Positions 12,901 to 23,641 of a DNA stretch of 64,000 nucleotides are shown here, piece after piece. How positions within the stretch are numbered: the first letter of the stretch is position 1; every line of letters begins with the position of its first letter. The DNA comes from Malurus cyaneus samueli (taxonomy: Eukaryota; Chordata; Aves; Passeriformes; Maluridae): positions 28,012,115 to 28,076,114 of the forward strand of contig CM019218.1 in the NCBI GenBank assembly GCA_009741485.1, given 5' to 3'. The translations under genes were made by a program, and so were the position numbers. Under the pieces are notes generated by a model. The model was given only the letters and a program-made list of their open reading frames with translations. It did no database searches and was not told the origin of the DNA.

Positions 12901-13802
12901 TTGCTGCATATGAACTTTTAACTGTTAAATCTTTCATTATCTAAAGAAGTCTTATTTGAAATGGAGGGATTTGTCAATGGACTAAGTTCTGGCTCAATTC
13001 ACTGGTTTTGAACTGGCTGAAGCAATTCTAATTATAAGCTACAATCTAGAGCTGTTACTATTTGCCAGATATTTCAACCTTCATGAGCAAGACCCTTTAG
13101 GCTCATTTAGAAAAGCTTACAAACAAGGAAATTCAGTGCTGTTCACCCGCTGGGCTTGGGACAAAAAGCAAGTATGAAAGCTGCCAATATTTCTATATTT
13201 GCTTTTTTCATCTGAGTGGGACCAGTGCAATGACACAGAAAAAGACTCTCTGAGCCCAGAGCGAAAATAACACACTTGAAGTGCTTAATGGGTTTCTTCT
13301 ATGAGATTTCTCCAGCAGCTTTAATAGAGCTGGGTGAACTGCTTGTATGAAAAAAAACTTTAGCTGATGAATTTCAGTCTTTTCTTGGTTTGTTTGTTTT
13401 CCCAGTGTCTGGATTGTTCACCAATGGATTTGATTTTGTTTCTGATTTATAGTTCTTCACAAACCAAGTTGAATCGTGCATGCTCCATACATTTCAGATT
13501 GGGTGCTTCCTAGTTCCTTCCCTGAGGGGACCTGCTCTCTGTGCCTTGTGGTGTCTGAGTAAAGTGAGATGGTGCCCATGCCAGAGCTGGGGGCAAGGAG
13601 GATACAGAACTATCTTATGGGAGGAAGCTTGAAAGACTTTGAGAACTTAGTTCTTTTAGGAGTTAAGTCACAACATAGGAAACATTTCACATTACACATT
13701 TCAGAATACATGATTAATACCATGGAAAGCCTTGTAACATCATAGTAAGATACCACATTTAAGTTTCACTCTTTTGTAATCATGCAAAGTTATGCATTCA
13801 AT

Positions 13803-13826
13803 AGATCTGGCATCAGATCCAGATCT
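13803..13826. repeat. 24-nt palindrome
   Basis: AGATCTGG (13803-13810) pairs exactly with CCAGATCT (13819-13826) around an 8-nt loop. It is followed at 13828 by GACGTGAG. There is no further context to assign a role. Confidence 0.6.
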
Positions 13827-14056
13827 GTGACGTGAGTATTTTGTCTTTGGGGAAAGGCTATGAGAACAGTATTCCCCCGACCTCAGCAAGAAGGGTACTG
13901 TACCAATACCACAAATAAATAGCACTATAATTTAGTGCATCTCACTATAACCCAGAGCCTAATGAAGGCAATGAAATCATTAGGGTCAGGTGCTTTGTGT
14001 TGATATTTCAGATCTAAACTTTAAGATCTGTCAGTTAAAGAAGCTTTCATATTTTT

Positions 14057-14090
14057 ACAGAATGGTTGAGGTTGGAAGGGAGTCAGAACC
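14057..14090 (-). mobile_element. tiny CR1 3'-end scrap
   Basis: ACAGAATGGTTGAGGTTGG followed by AAGGGAGTCAGAACC is the inverted 3'-terminal motif of avian CR1 elements. Only about 34 bp is recognisable before the resemblance ends, so this is a strongly truncated or eroded copy on the minus strand. Confidence 0.65.
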
Positions 14091-14934
14091 AACTTTCATG
14101 GAAAAAACTAACAAATTTCTCCAAGAGCAGAAAACATGAGGTAAATCTTGTAACTGCTAGGGTAAAAGCCAAAAGAAAATAGAGTGGCTCAACATGCAAT
14201 ATTCAGAGGTTAAACTGTTCTTCTTTGCATGCCTAACAACTTCTTCACACCCAAATGTATATTAGGTAGAAACTGTGGGAGGTTCTTTTATCCTGACAGC
14301 CTTATAACTAAGATATATTTTCACCTGTCATGTAAATCAATAAAATATAGAGTACTTAATACTTAAATGTTTCACTATTAGAATAATTTTCTGATCCCTC
14401 CGGATTAACACATTGTAAAATAGAACACTCAATTTTGTACGAATAAATTAAGTGTTTTGCAACTTGCAGTAATGAACTAGTTGGTCCACCTAAGTTCATA
14501 AACTGGTTAAATGATACAGCAGTGCAAATGTCCAGTTTGGAGGTTTGCCTTCCTTAAAGAGGTAAAGCTTCTGTTTACTGCGCTAAGTAAGGGCAGATAA
14601 TATTTTCTAAAGATTTATTTTCACCTCTTATAATTCATAAATTTTACATCAACCTTTATTTTTCTTTTTATTGTAAATTCTTATGTTTACATACATTCTG
14701 GGGAAAAGACAACCACATGTCATAATTTCACTTCCTGAAAAGTAATGCAGAAATGTTTCCTCTTTGCAGGGGATAGAGGCAGGCGTTAAACTCATCTTTT
14801 GTGGTGTAGCTAGAGGAAAGGTTGTAAAACCTGGTGGCAAAGATTGGGCAAACTATTTATAAACAGTTTAGGAAAATTTTTGAACCTCATCGAAGCATAT
14901 AAATTAGGAAACTGTCAGGGCATGAGTAGTGAAC

Positions 14935-14965
14935 ATTTAATTAAATACACTGAACTTAATTAAAT
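14935..14965. promoter_or_regulatory. paired TTAATTAA homeodomain-type sites
   Basis: The palindrome ATTTAATTAAAT (14935-14946) is followed 8 bp later by CTTAATTAAAT (14955-14965). The spacing places two TAAT dimer-type sites about 20 bp apart, two helical turns. This is weak evidence in AT-rich DNA. Confidence 0.2.
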
Positions 14966-16526
14966 CCTTGTAGATGAAGAATTCTGTTTCTGCTCACTTC
15001 TTAAGCTGCCAGAGCTGCCCATGACAACCTAATAGACCATCCCAGTGGAAGCAGCTGGAGTTAGGGTTGACCTCTGCTACTATCAGAGTAGCAGAGATAT
15101 GAAAATAAGAGCTCCAGTATACACGAATAAAATGTAAACAACTCGTGTTAAGAAATACTAATTTATCTATCTTCGTCTAACTAAATTAGGATTAATTAGA
15201 ACTAGATTGGGCAATCTAGCCATGCAGTTAATTATAATGTAAATGCAGCAGAAGTTAGGGAACAGTTATAAAAATACTGGATGTAACCTTTCTGTATCAC
15301 ATCTGTCACTTGTTTGTGTATTGGCTAATTAACCCCAGCTCCTGTAACAGTGATTAAGATTGGGTTTAGAATTTATTAGCTGAATGTTAGAAAATATATT
15401 TGTAAATGAAAACTTAAAATCATTGTTACACAATGAAGTATTATTCTCCTTAGTCTTTTTGGAGAAATTTCATCATAGCTGCAAGGGAAATTGGAGTAAG
15501 AAATTTACTGATGTGGTAAATTGATGTAGAGTAAAAAGATTTTAATTTTTATTTTCATTTCAATTTTGTATTTTAATACTTTAATAGAGGATTTCCCATC
15601 TTCTTCCTCAGTTCTTCCCCTTTTGGGTCAAGGATGTCTTTCAAAGTATATCCTGTAAATTATGACTTCTCATTAATATGAATCTTATTAATTTCAAATC
15701 TTGGCTGTAAACAAATTCTTGGCAGTGATAGTGACTCAGGATCATCTCTTTTGATTTGGTATCTTATATGAACCACAGGCATTTATGATTAAGCCATTTG
15801 TAGCCATTTCTCCATTTGTCATATTGACATTCCACCCATGTTTATGCTGGACAAGATCTGGTCAAAAGCAGACTATTATTTTTGGTTTTGAGCATGCTCT
15901 CTGAGAAGAGAATATTGGCTAACAATTATATAGTTTAGATCTCTAGTCTAGTTATATATTTAAGCAATTTTTATACTTTCTTTCAGCTCTCTTCTACTGG
16001 CTGCCCAAAGTCAAAACAGGAGGTTTGCTTTTCATTTGCAGTAATCATCCCTGACGTGCTGTTGGCAGCATTATCCTCCAGGTTCTTTCTCTGGTCTTCC
16101 AGAAGATGTTTTCCCAGTGGAGGAAGAAGAAAAGCATTTTGTCTTTAAACAAGAAATTTAAAAAGCAAAGATAGAAGATACTTGGAATTCAGTGCCTTGG
16201 CTCTTGCACATCCATTAAAAGTCAAGTTTTATTTTAACAGTGCACAAAGGACTTTTTAAAAGGGTTATGTATACTTAGCCTTTTATTTCCTTCAACATAG
16301 TGTTAAAGTAGTATTAAAACAGGGTTTCCTAACAGTACTATAAACAGGAAAAATGGGGACACCATGACTCAGAGTGTTCAAAAGGATAAATAACACATGG
16401 TCCTTGTGATGACGGTGTCTGAAGCAATCCAGTTACAGAAGAGAGTGGGCTGAATAAACTGAAAGGAGCTAATTATTTTTTACAAAGCAAATAGAGACAT
16501 CGGACAAACCATCAATAAGTACACCA

Positions 16527-16603
16527 TTTTGTTTCAAATAAATTTGAAATTTATTTGTATTTTTATTTATTTTTATAATTAATTTTTGTTTCAAATAAAT
16601 TTG
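16527..16603. repeat. 20-bp direct repeat with embedded palindrome
   Basis: A 20-nt string starting TTTTGTTTC and ending AAATAAATTTG occurs exactly at 16527-16546 and again at 16584-16603. Overlapping the first copy, CAAATAAATTT (16535-16545) pairs exactly with AAATTTATTTG (16547-16557) across a single G, a 23-bp perfect inverted repeat. The spacer is almost pure A/T. Confidence 0.85.
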
Positions 16604-19570
16604 GGAATCAGAATACATTTCAGTACAAAGCAGGGACAAGTCATCTAGTACAACTGTCTTTTTACATTTTATTTCAACTGAATGAAAACAAACGTAAAAT
16701 ACACGGATTTCTTTCATCACAGATCATATTATTGCAGTCCAACTTATAAATCAGGTCTTAATAATTTCCTAGCACTTCTCAGTCTAATAAACCTGGCCCT
16801 TTCAAAAAAAGATGCAATGCTGAAGACAGAATAATAATGAAGCTGGTTTGCAACGGCTTCATCCTCTGTTTCCTGCATCTGTCATTGGTAAGTTTGTTAT
16901 GTTTCCCTCAGGCAAGGCACTTTACCTGGAGAAGTATTTACACAACATCTGTCAAGTTTGGTTAAAATTTGGTCAAACCAAGTTAAAAATCATACATGAT
17001 TAAGAGAAACAGACATTGATACAGCGGATAATAGGATCACCTCTTTTTCTTAAGGAAACAAGCTTGTCACTCCAATGTTACAAATTGTTTTCATTTATGA
17101 GATAGAAGAACACGAGAAACACGAGATTGTAGTAGATAAATTCTGGTTCCACAGAAGCTGAGGGACATTTGATTTTATGTTTTTAGTATGATTCTAACTT
17201 AGACCTAATACTTCTAAATTCTCTCCAAGCAAACCATTCCTGCTAAACCCAGAACCCAAATTTTTCCTGTGGCAAGATCATAGGCTCTGTCTCCAGGAGT
17301 CTAATATCCATATTATATTTGTTTTTGAAAGAAGGAATTTAAGTTTCCTAATTGCCTTGTGTGCTTTTGGAAACTTTCTGTGAACAGTAGAAGTAATGTG
17401 ACTGTGAAAGTTCATTTCCACTTTCTGTCTTTCTACTGTAGTTGTTTATGTTTGCTTATGAAACCTGTTGATGAGACAGTGAAGAATTATGTATTTTTAA
17501 AAATAGAAATCACTCAACAATGTTAAAAAAGATTGCTTTTCAGAATTCTATTTGTAGATGATAAATGACTGTCTTTTAGCATTTATAATTTATGAAATAA
17601 GCAGCATCCCAAACACATATATGTTTTAGTGTTCTAATGAGGACACATATCTAAACCCAAATATTTCATTCAGCCAAAAGAAAGCACAATTAAACAACCT
17701 AGCTGAAAGAAGCTGACGGTCTTGTTAAGGTTATAACTACAGTTACAGGACAGTATTCTTTTTGGAAGAAAATAAAAAGGAAAATACCCTCAGATATTAA
17801 AGTTGATATAATGCATATCACCCAATGAATAACATATGGATTCTAATTGTTCATGGTGCTGTTTACCAGCACATGATGAGTCCATCCGTGCAAAGCATGC
17901 GTTTGTGGTGGAAAAGTCATTGCAGGATAGAAAGAGGTTGTGTTTGTCTCCATAGGGGCAAGTTGTGAGTAACATTCAAAACTGCCACTATAGTTAATGC
18001 CTATGACACTCAGTTTGAAAGTCCATAGGAAAAAAAAATTCTTTATCAGGTTTTGGAAAAAAAGTTTCAGAGTTTGAACAAGGAGCAAGTGCAATGCAAA
18101 CTGGCAGAATGCAACGGAAAGGTTTCAAAGCAAGCGGAAATCTGAAGTGCTTGGGATCATTCGGCCTGATCCTTAAACACAGATATGTAACCCTATCAGA
18201 AATGACAGAAGTTCCTGTTGGCTGCCCCCATCTTTCTCTGAACCAATCCTATCAGCTGATTCTAGAGACATCTGTGCCAGAGTGTGCATTACAAGAGGAA
18301 TGATAGGCAAGAAATTAGTGGATTGCAGACCCATTTCGGTAGAGTGCTTTGTGCCTGAGGGGAACAAGATGCAGAGATATTTCAATGAGAGGCAAATGAG
18401 GGCAGCATAGTTAGCAGAGGAGAGGGGATAAAGGATGATGCCATAATAACCTTCTCAGCACTCTTGGAGAGGTTTCTGCCAGTGACTGGCCCCATCCTCA
18501 TAGTCAGTCAAAGTGTAGCCATTCAATCTTCTGACCAAACAGCTCTGCCCACCTGGTTACAAAGAACTGGGAATAATGAAATTGTCACTGGGCACCTCAT
18601 TTGCATTAGCATCCACTGTGCTGCCCTTCTCACAGCAATGCATTGCTCTGACATTGATGCTGTCACATCACAGCTATTCTCATTTTCTACAAAATGAGAT
18701 AAGTGTAAATATTCCACTCTTAAAACTTTTCCAAGCTTCATGCACTTTTATCTGTTCATATCAGAAACCTGATTATAACCACCTTGGTTCTCTGCAGTTC
18801 TTTTTGAAGGCTGCAGGACAGAGAAAGAAGTAATAGAAATTAATCCATACTACTGTCTGACAAAAAATCAGATTCAGAATTCTAGCAGGTTAGGGCAAAT
18901 TAGCCTAGGTCCTCTATTTCATTGTCTAGAATACTCAATGGATTTTGTGTATTCCCTTAAATGTTTCGCTCTTGAGAAACATTTTTGAATAGCACATAGT
19001 AAAAATTAAGTCCATGTAATTTTTTTACTATTGCAGATTTCATTATGAAACATCTCAAGATTAAATTTATTCCAATAATCATTATGATGATGAAAAAATT
19101 CCTTGCTTCAATAATTGATTTATGCTTCATTTAAATGTACGGAGTAGCTTCAATATAATTTCTTATTAGCTCTAATGACAAATTTTAAAATATCAGGGCT
19201 CTCAAATAAAAATGAAAATTTGCCATACAAGTCATTACATTTAAATGGACTTAATACTTAATATTTAAAAAATCATTTGATGTAAATAGCCATCATGAAT
19301 CACTGCAAATATGATTAGATGTAATTAAACTTTTTCTTTACCCATATCTAGTTTCTTTATAATAAATTATTTTATTTCCTCTTCTTATTGAACTGAAAAA
19401 CCATGACATATCAACATTGCTTATTCAGATTTTTGTTATTTTGGTCAAGAAATTAGATGTCTTGTCATATATGTTCACTTGTATTATGTCTATGCTATTT
19501 TTTATATATTATGTTAGTATTATCTCTCTATTTGGAATTTGCGTGCATCCTATTGTGTGTACTCCATTAG

Positions 19571-19612
19571 AAAAAAAAAAAAAAAAAACCCAAAAAAAAC
19601 CAAAACACAAAG
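19571..19612. repeat. A18 homopolymer and A-rich tract
   Basis: Eighteen consecutive A residues (19571-19588) are followed by CCC and further A-rich sequence. No retrocopy sequence is recognised immediately upstream that would make this a retroposed poly(A) tail. Confidence 0.85.
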
Positions 19613-19924
19613 ATTACATTTGGCAAAACCCTGTGAAACTTCCAAAACCTGTTAAAGCATAATGCCAGAAATTTAAAAAAAAAATCCCTGACTGGTTTTA
19701 TTCTGTAATTTCTTTTCTCTTTGTATGAGTCCTAAAGGGAAACATTATTTCAACATAGGATCTTATGAGCACAATCAGAAGGCAGCTCAGTCTCTTTCAG
19801 GAATCCAGTGTGGCTGCTCTGTCCCGACCACAAAACTCCCATACAAGTCCCAGTGACTGCATGCTGAATTTACACAGTAAGTTTACAACACTAAAAAAAT
19901 AAACCATAGCATTTGGGAAGCTCT

Positions 19925-19965
19925 TTACTTGAGCAGTACTCCCACTAATTATTCACGTGTTTAAG
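19925..19965. mobile_element. short inverted-repeat DNA element (MITE) relic
   Basis: TTACTTGAGCAGTACTCCCA at the left resembles the complement of ATTATTCACGTGTTTAAGC at the right. Both match, from memory, a palindromic MITE common in turtles and other sauropsids whose termini read TTACTCATGTGAGTAGTCCC in either orientation. The central symmetric core is eroded. No family name is assigned with confidence. Confidence 0.4.
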
Positions 19966-20739
19966 CTTAGACACACAAAAGGTTTATCAGTGACAAAAAT
20001 CTCATGGCAGTAACCATCCATTGACAGAACAGGCGCTTTATCTGACTCATGGTGTCAGGAGAAAGCCTCCATTTAATGCATGTGCTTGCATTAGCAATGC
20101 TATAGCTTTACTTCCAGCTCTTTAAGAAAATCGTATTAATTCCTTGCAAATCCCTAACTAAGACTGTGACATTTTTCTAGACCTGACATTTTATTTCTTC
20201 ATGGTTTTGAGTGTTTTTTTCTACAAAAAGTGTCTAAAAGTAATGCAGGTAACAGGAGAATAATTGGGAGTGATATGATACACCTGAAATTATTGAACTA
20301 ACCATAAACTGGATCCAGAGATGTTTGAGAAAAATAAAAACACTGGCATTTGAATGTGTAAGTTGTTGAGAATTTAATTGTTTTTGGGAAGTAAAACATG
20401 GTCATTCTAAGCAGAAATGCTCCATAGCAGGGGACTGTGAGGACACTAGGACTTCATCTGGGGTCAGGAAAAAACTGAGCATGTAAGGCTGGCTTGAAAA
20501 GCCTTTGAGACAGAAATAGCTGATAGCTTGGACAGCTTTCTAGGGGGTTGTGCTTGTTCTTATGCATTTTCTTATGCTATTTCTTTGACACCTCTTTTAA
20601 GCCACTGTCAGATGCAGGATACTTGCTGGAGAGATGGACCTGTAGTTTGGCACTATGAATCTATTCTTAGCTGCAAGTGCTTATTTGCAAACAGTATTAG
20701 AAATGCTTTGATATGAGCTGGAATTTTTCCTGTTTATTC

Positions 20740-20753
20740 TTTTTTTTTTTTTT
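20740..20753. repeat. T14 homopolymer
   Basis: Fourteen consecutive T residues in otherwise unique sequence. Simple repeat only. Confidence 0.8.
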
Positions 20754-23148
20754 GTAAGAAAGAAATCTCTTTTCATTTTATGAGGTGTAAGTATTTAGTT
20801 CTATATTTATTTCAGATTTTTCTATGCAAAAAATATTAGCAGAATTTTTTCTGCATCAAAAGTGAAAACAACAGGGCTATTTTGTTTGTTTTTCTATGCA
20901 ACAGATCTGACTTTATCAATAATACCAACAGAAATTTACAATTGGTATAATTTACTTTAGAGAAATGTCTTTCAATGGAGTAAAGTGCTGTCAAAAAATA
21001 TAACTGATCAGTAGAAATGTAGACTACTTTCTAAAGAACTGTTTTGAAAGTTATGGGTGGCTACTTTTACTCAGAAACTGCCTGTCATGCTTATATGTTT
21101 TTGCAGTGATTTCTACTTGCCATAACAACAGAAGCTTAACAAACAGTATTTATGTGCTGCAGGCATAGAAGTGTACATAAACATAAAAGTAACAGAATGC
21201 AGGTTGCCAATCACATCATTCAGTTCTCCTGAAGCTTCAACCCAGTTTCAACCATTTTTGACCATTTAATGTTCAAATTCAATGCCACTGAAGCAAGTGC
21301 ATTTGAGAATGGGTTGGAGAATAGAATGTGAACACATCTGTCACAGTAGCCAGTTATAAAATATTTGTGCCTTTTTCATAAAGGTTCCATCAGCACATGT
21401 AGCATACATGTTCTGCCTTGAGCATTTGTTTCTCAGAAACACAGAAAGAAAAGCTGGAGATGTGAGGGAGTTTAACCATAAGAAATAAGAATTTTAAAAT
21501 TCCCTTTATGTAGATGAGAAGTATTTCTGGCCTGGCAGCTCTCTAACAAAAACTAACAAATGGAAGATAATCATGGGCGAAACGCAAGAAAAAAAGTCAA
21601 CCTAAGATAAAATGATATAAACTGACAAGAAGCACAGGGGAAAAGTTAAGTGAGTCAGAGAAAGGCATATATTGAAGTAGAGATGAAAGTCTTGAAATAA
21701 GGGGATTATTGAAAAAGGCCATCCCGAAATGGGGGTAAAATTACTTAATGACCTAAGATGGCCTTTGTACTTCAATCTTTAAAACATAAATTATTGCATT
21801 TATGTTAAATTTGTATATATGTTCATGATTTTGTCCGTAACTTTGCTAACATAAACATCTTAACAGTAAGTCACATTTAAACATAAATTTGAAGTTAGCA
21901 CTGACTATTATTCCAAAGCAAGCACTCCAAATATACTTCCTTTCAAAACTGACAGTCTTAAAGGAATGTATGTGCTGCATTGCTAACAGAACTGCCCCAA
22001 ACCTTTTGTCACTTTTTAAGTTTCTGATTTCTGATTAAAATTATAATATGTTCATCTAATTGCCTTAATAAATAAACATCTTTAAAGATTATGTTAAATT
22101 TTTAAAACATAATTATCCAGTTTAATGCAGAAATTGTGGAATTCATGGTTTTTAGCATTTTTGAGGCTGACATGACTAGAATGCTTTGATTTAACTCAAT
22201 TTCAGGTTTTTTCCTTGAAAAGGAAAGAAAAATGAAATACCTTGGAATGTTTGTGTTGAGCCTGAGCTATGACACAAGATTTAAACATCTAGCATATTAA
22301 CTTTGAGATTATCCATATAAATATTAGAATGTTAAAGCAAGAACTAAAAAATATGCAGTTTATAAATTATCATTTAAGTTTCACTATACCTGAACATAAA
22401 GATATTTTAGCAGCATCTGGTAAGGTAATAATTTTATGTTCTATATTTTATTAAGAGGGTTTAACAATTAAAACATATTTCAAATGCAGTATATATTTTT
22501 GGCATGAGAAAATAATTTGAAAGATGTCAACTTGAATCACATAACAGTGATTATTTATAAATGTAAGATAGAGTCACTTTGATTTTAATAAGAAAATGCC
22601 TGGCCTGAAGTCACACCTTCATATGCATCTAATGGTGCTCTCATTTTATCATATTTTTAAAATCCACACCTCATATTTTCTGTTTCCTTATATGGATGGT
22701 GCTAATGACACACATGTAAACCTTCTATTAGCTTTGTACTTCAATAGAATTTGTTTAATTTCAGCTGTCAAACAATATAGAGAAAAAAAAAATCCAGTTT
22801 TTTGATAACCCCAGGATTTAAAATGCATTATCAGTATGACAGCAGTAAATGTTTTCCAAACAATCTTATTTATGGGCCGTGTTCTTTCTTGGTGTAAACA
22901 CAAATCTGAGCAGCATGTGAAAGCCCTCATTTGTTTGCCATAAATTGTGCATGTTACTGATGTAAGATTTATTATGTAAGAGTGGTTGAGTAAACCAACA
23001 TTGGCACCGTTGATATGCAATGTTTTACCTCCAGCTCTCTTACTGAGATCTGAATGGAGCTGGTGTTATCTGAGAGACATTAGCAGCTGGTGACTGCTCA
23101 GTAACTAATTCTGTAGAAATAATAATATAAATCACTGAACTATATAAC

Positions 23149-23641
23149 CATAGAATATGCTAAGTTGGAAGGGAGTCCTGAAATCACCAAGTCCTACTCC
23201 TTGTGTCTGAGAGCATTTTCCAAAAGCTTCTTGAGCCCTCTCAGGCTGGTGCTATGACCACTTCCCTGGTGAGCCTGTTCCAGTGCCCAAACACCCTCTG
23301 GGTGAAGAAACTTTTCCTAATACCCAGCCTAAACCTCCCCTGACACAGCCTCAGGCTTCAGGTCCTGTCACTGTCACCACAGAGCAGAGATCGATGTCTG
23401 TCCCTCCTCTTCCCCTCACATGAAGTTGTAACTGCAATGAAATCTCCCCTCAGCCTCCTGCAGGCTGAACAGAACAAGTGACCTCAGCTGCTCCTCACAT
23501 GACTTTCCTTCCAGAGCCTTCCCCGTCCTCACTGCTCTCCCTTGGATGCTCCCTAGTAGCTTAAATGTCTTTTTTACCTTGTGGTCCCAAAACTGCTCAC
23601 AGTACTCAAGGTGAGGCTGCACCCATGCAGAACAGGGTGGG
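23149..23641 (-). mobile_element. CR1 LINE, 5'-truncated, 3' end intact
   Basis: This is the best preserved repeat in the window. Read on the minus strand it contains the end of the CR1 ORF2 reverse-transcriptase frame and then the 3' untranslated region, ending in the terminal motif seen on the plus strand as CCATAGAATATGC followed by AAGTTGGAAGG. Diagnostic blocks on the plus strand include CCTGTTCCAGTGCCCAAACA, CTGGGTGAAGAAACTTTTCC and CCCCTCAGCCTCCTGCAGGC. The 5' side is cut near 23641, the typical truncation by incomplete target-primed reverse transcription. The subfamily resembles the avian CR1 type with a long 3' UTR, but is not named with certainty. Substitutions are numerous, so it is not a recent insertion. 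Confidence 0.93.
23416..23622 (-). pseudogene. CR1 ORF2 C-terminal remnant
   Basis: The frame reads PHLEYCEQFWDHKVKKTF near its start, followed by LLGSIQGRAV and ALEGKSCEEQLRSLVLFSL. This corresponds to the stretch just downstream of the reverse-transcriptase domain of CR1 ORF2. The usual residues there are PHLEYCVQFW..., a run of basic and leucine residues (LLERVQRRA), then YEERL..LGLFSL. The catalytic reverse-transcriptase motifs lie upstream and are missing because the element is truncated. After EAEGRFHCSYNFM the frame ends, so this is an inert fragment. Confidence 0.9.

Larger units (their letters stand above)
6589..14056. other. gene-free sequence between CR1 scraps
   Basis: No gene is supported. 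The stretch contains the tandem array at 7391-7628, the nested hairpin at 9656-9705, the MIR-like relic at 9863-9970, a T-rich tract around 12590-12635 and a palindrome at 13803-13826 (AGATCTGG, 8-nt loop, CCAGATCT). The block 13090-13335 is free of simple sequence and repeats and is a candidate conserved non-coding element by appearance only. Confidence 0.7.
14091..23148. other. gene-free, repeat-poor sequence
   Basis: No gene is supported. Named items are the paired TTAATTAA sites at 14935-14965, the palindrome at 15202-15219 (CTAGATTG, GG, CAATCTAG), the direct/inverted AT repeat at 16527-16603, the A18 tract at 19571-19588, the inverted-repeat relic at 19925-19965 and T14 at 20740-20753. 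An octamer motif ATTTGCAT lies at 18599-18606. Blocks 15165-15375, 18555-18700 and 22825-23050 look like possible conserved non-coding elements. Overlapping short open frames on both strands at 18.1-18.8 kb have no recognisable domain. Confidence 0.7.
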
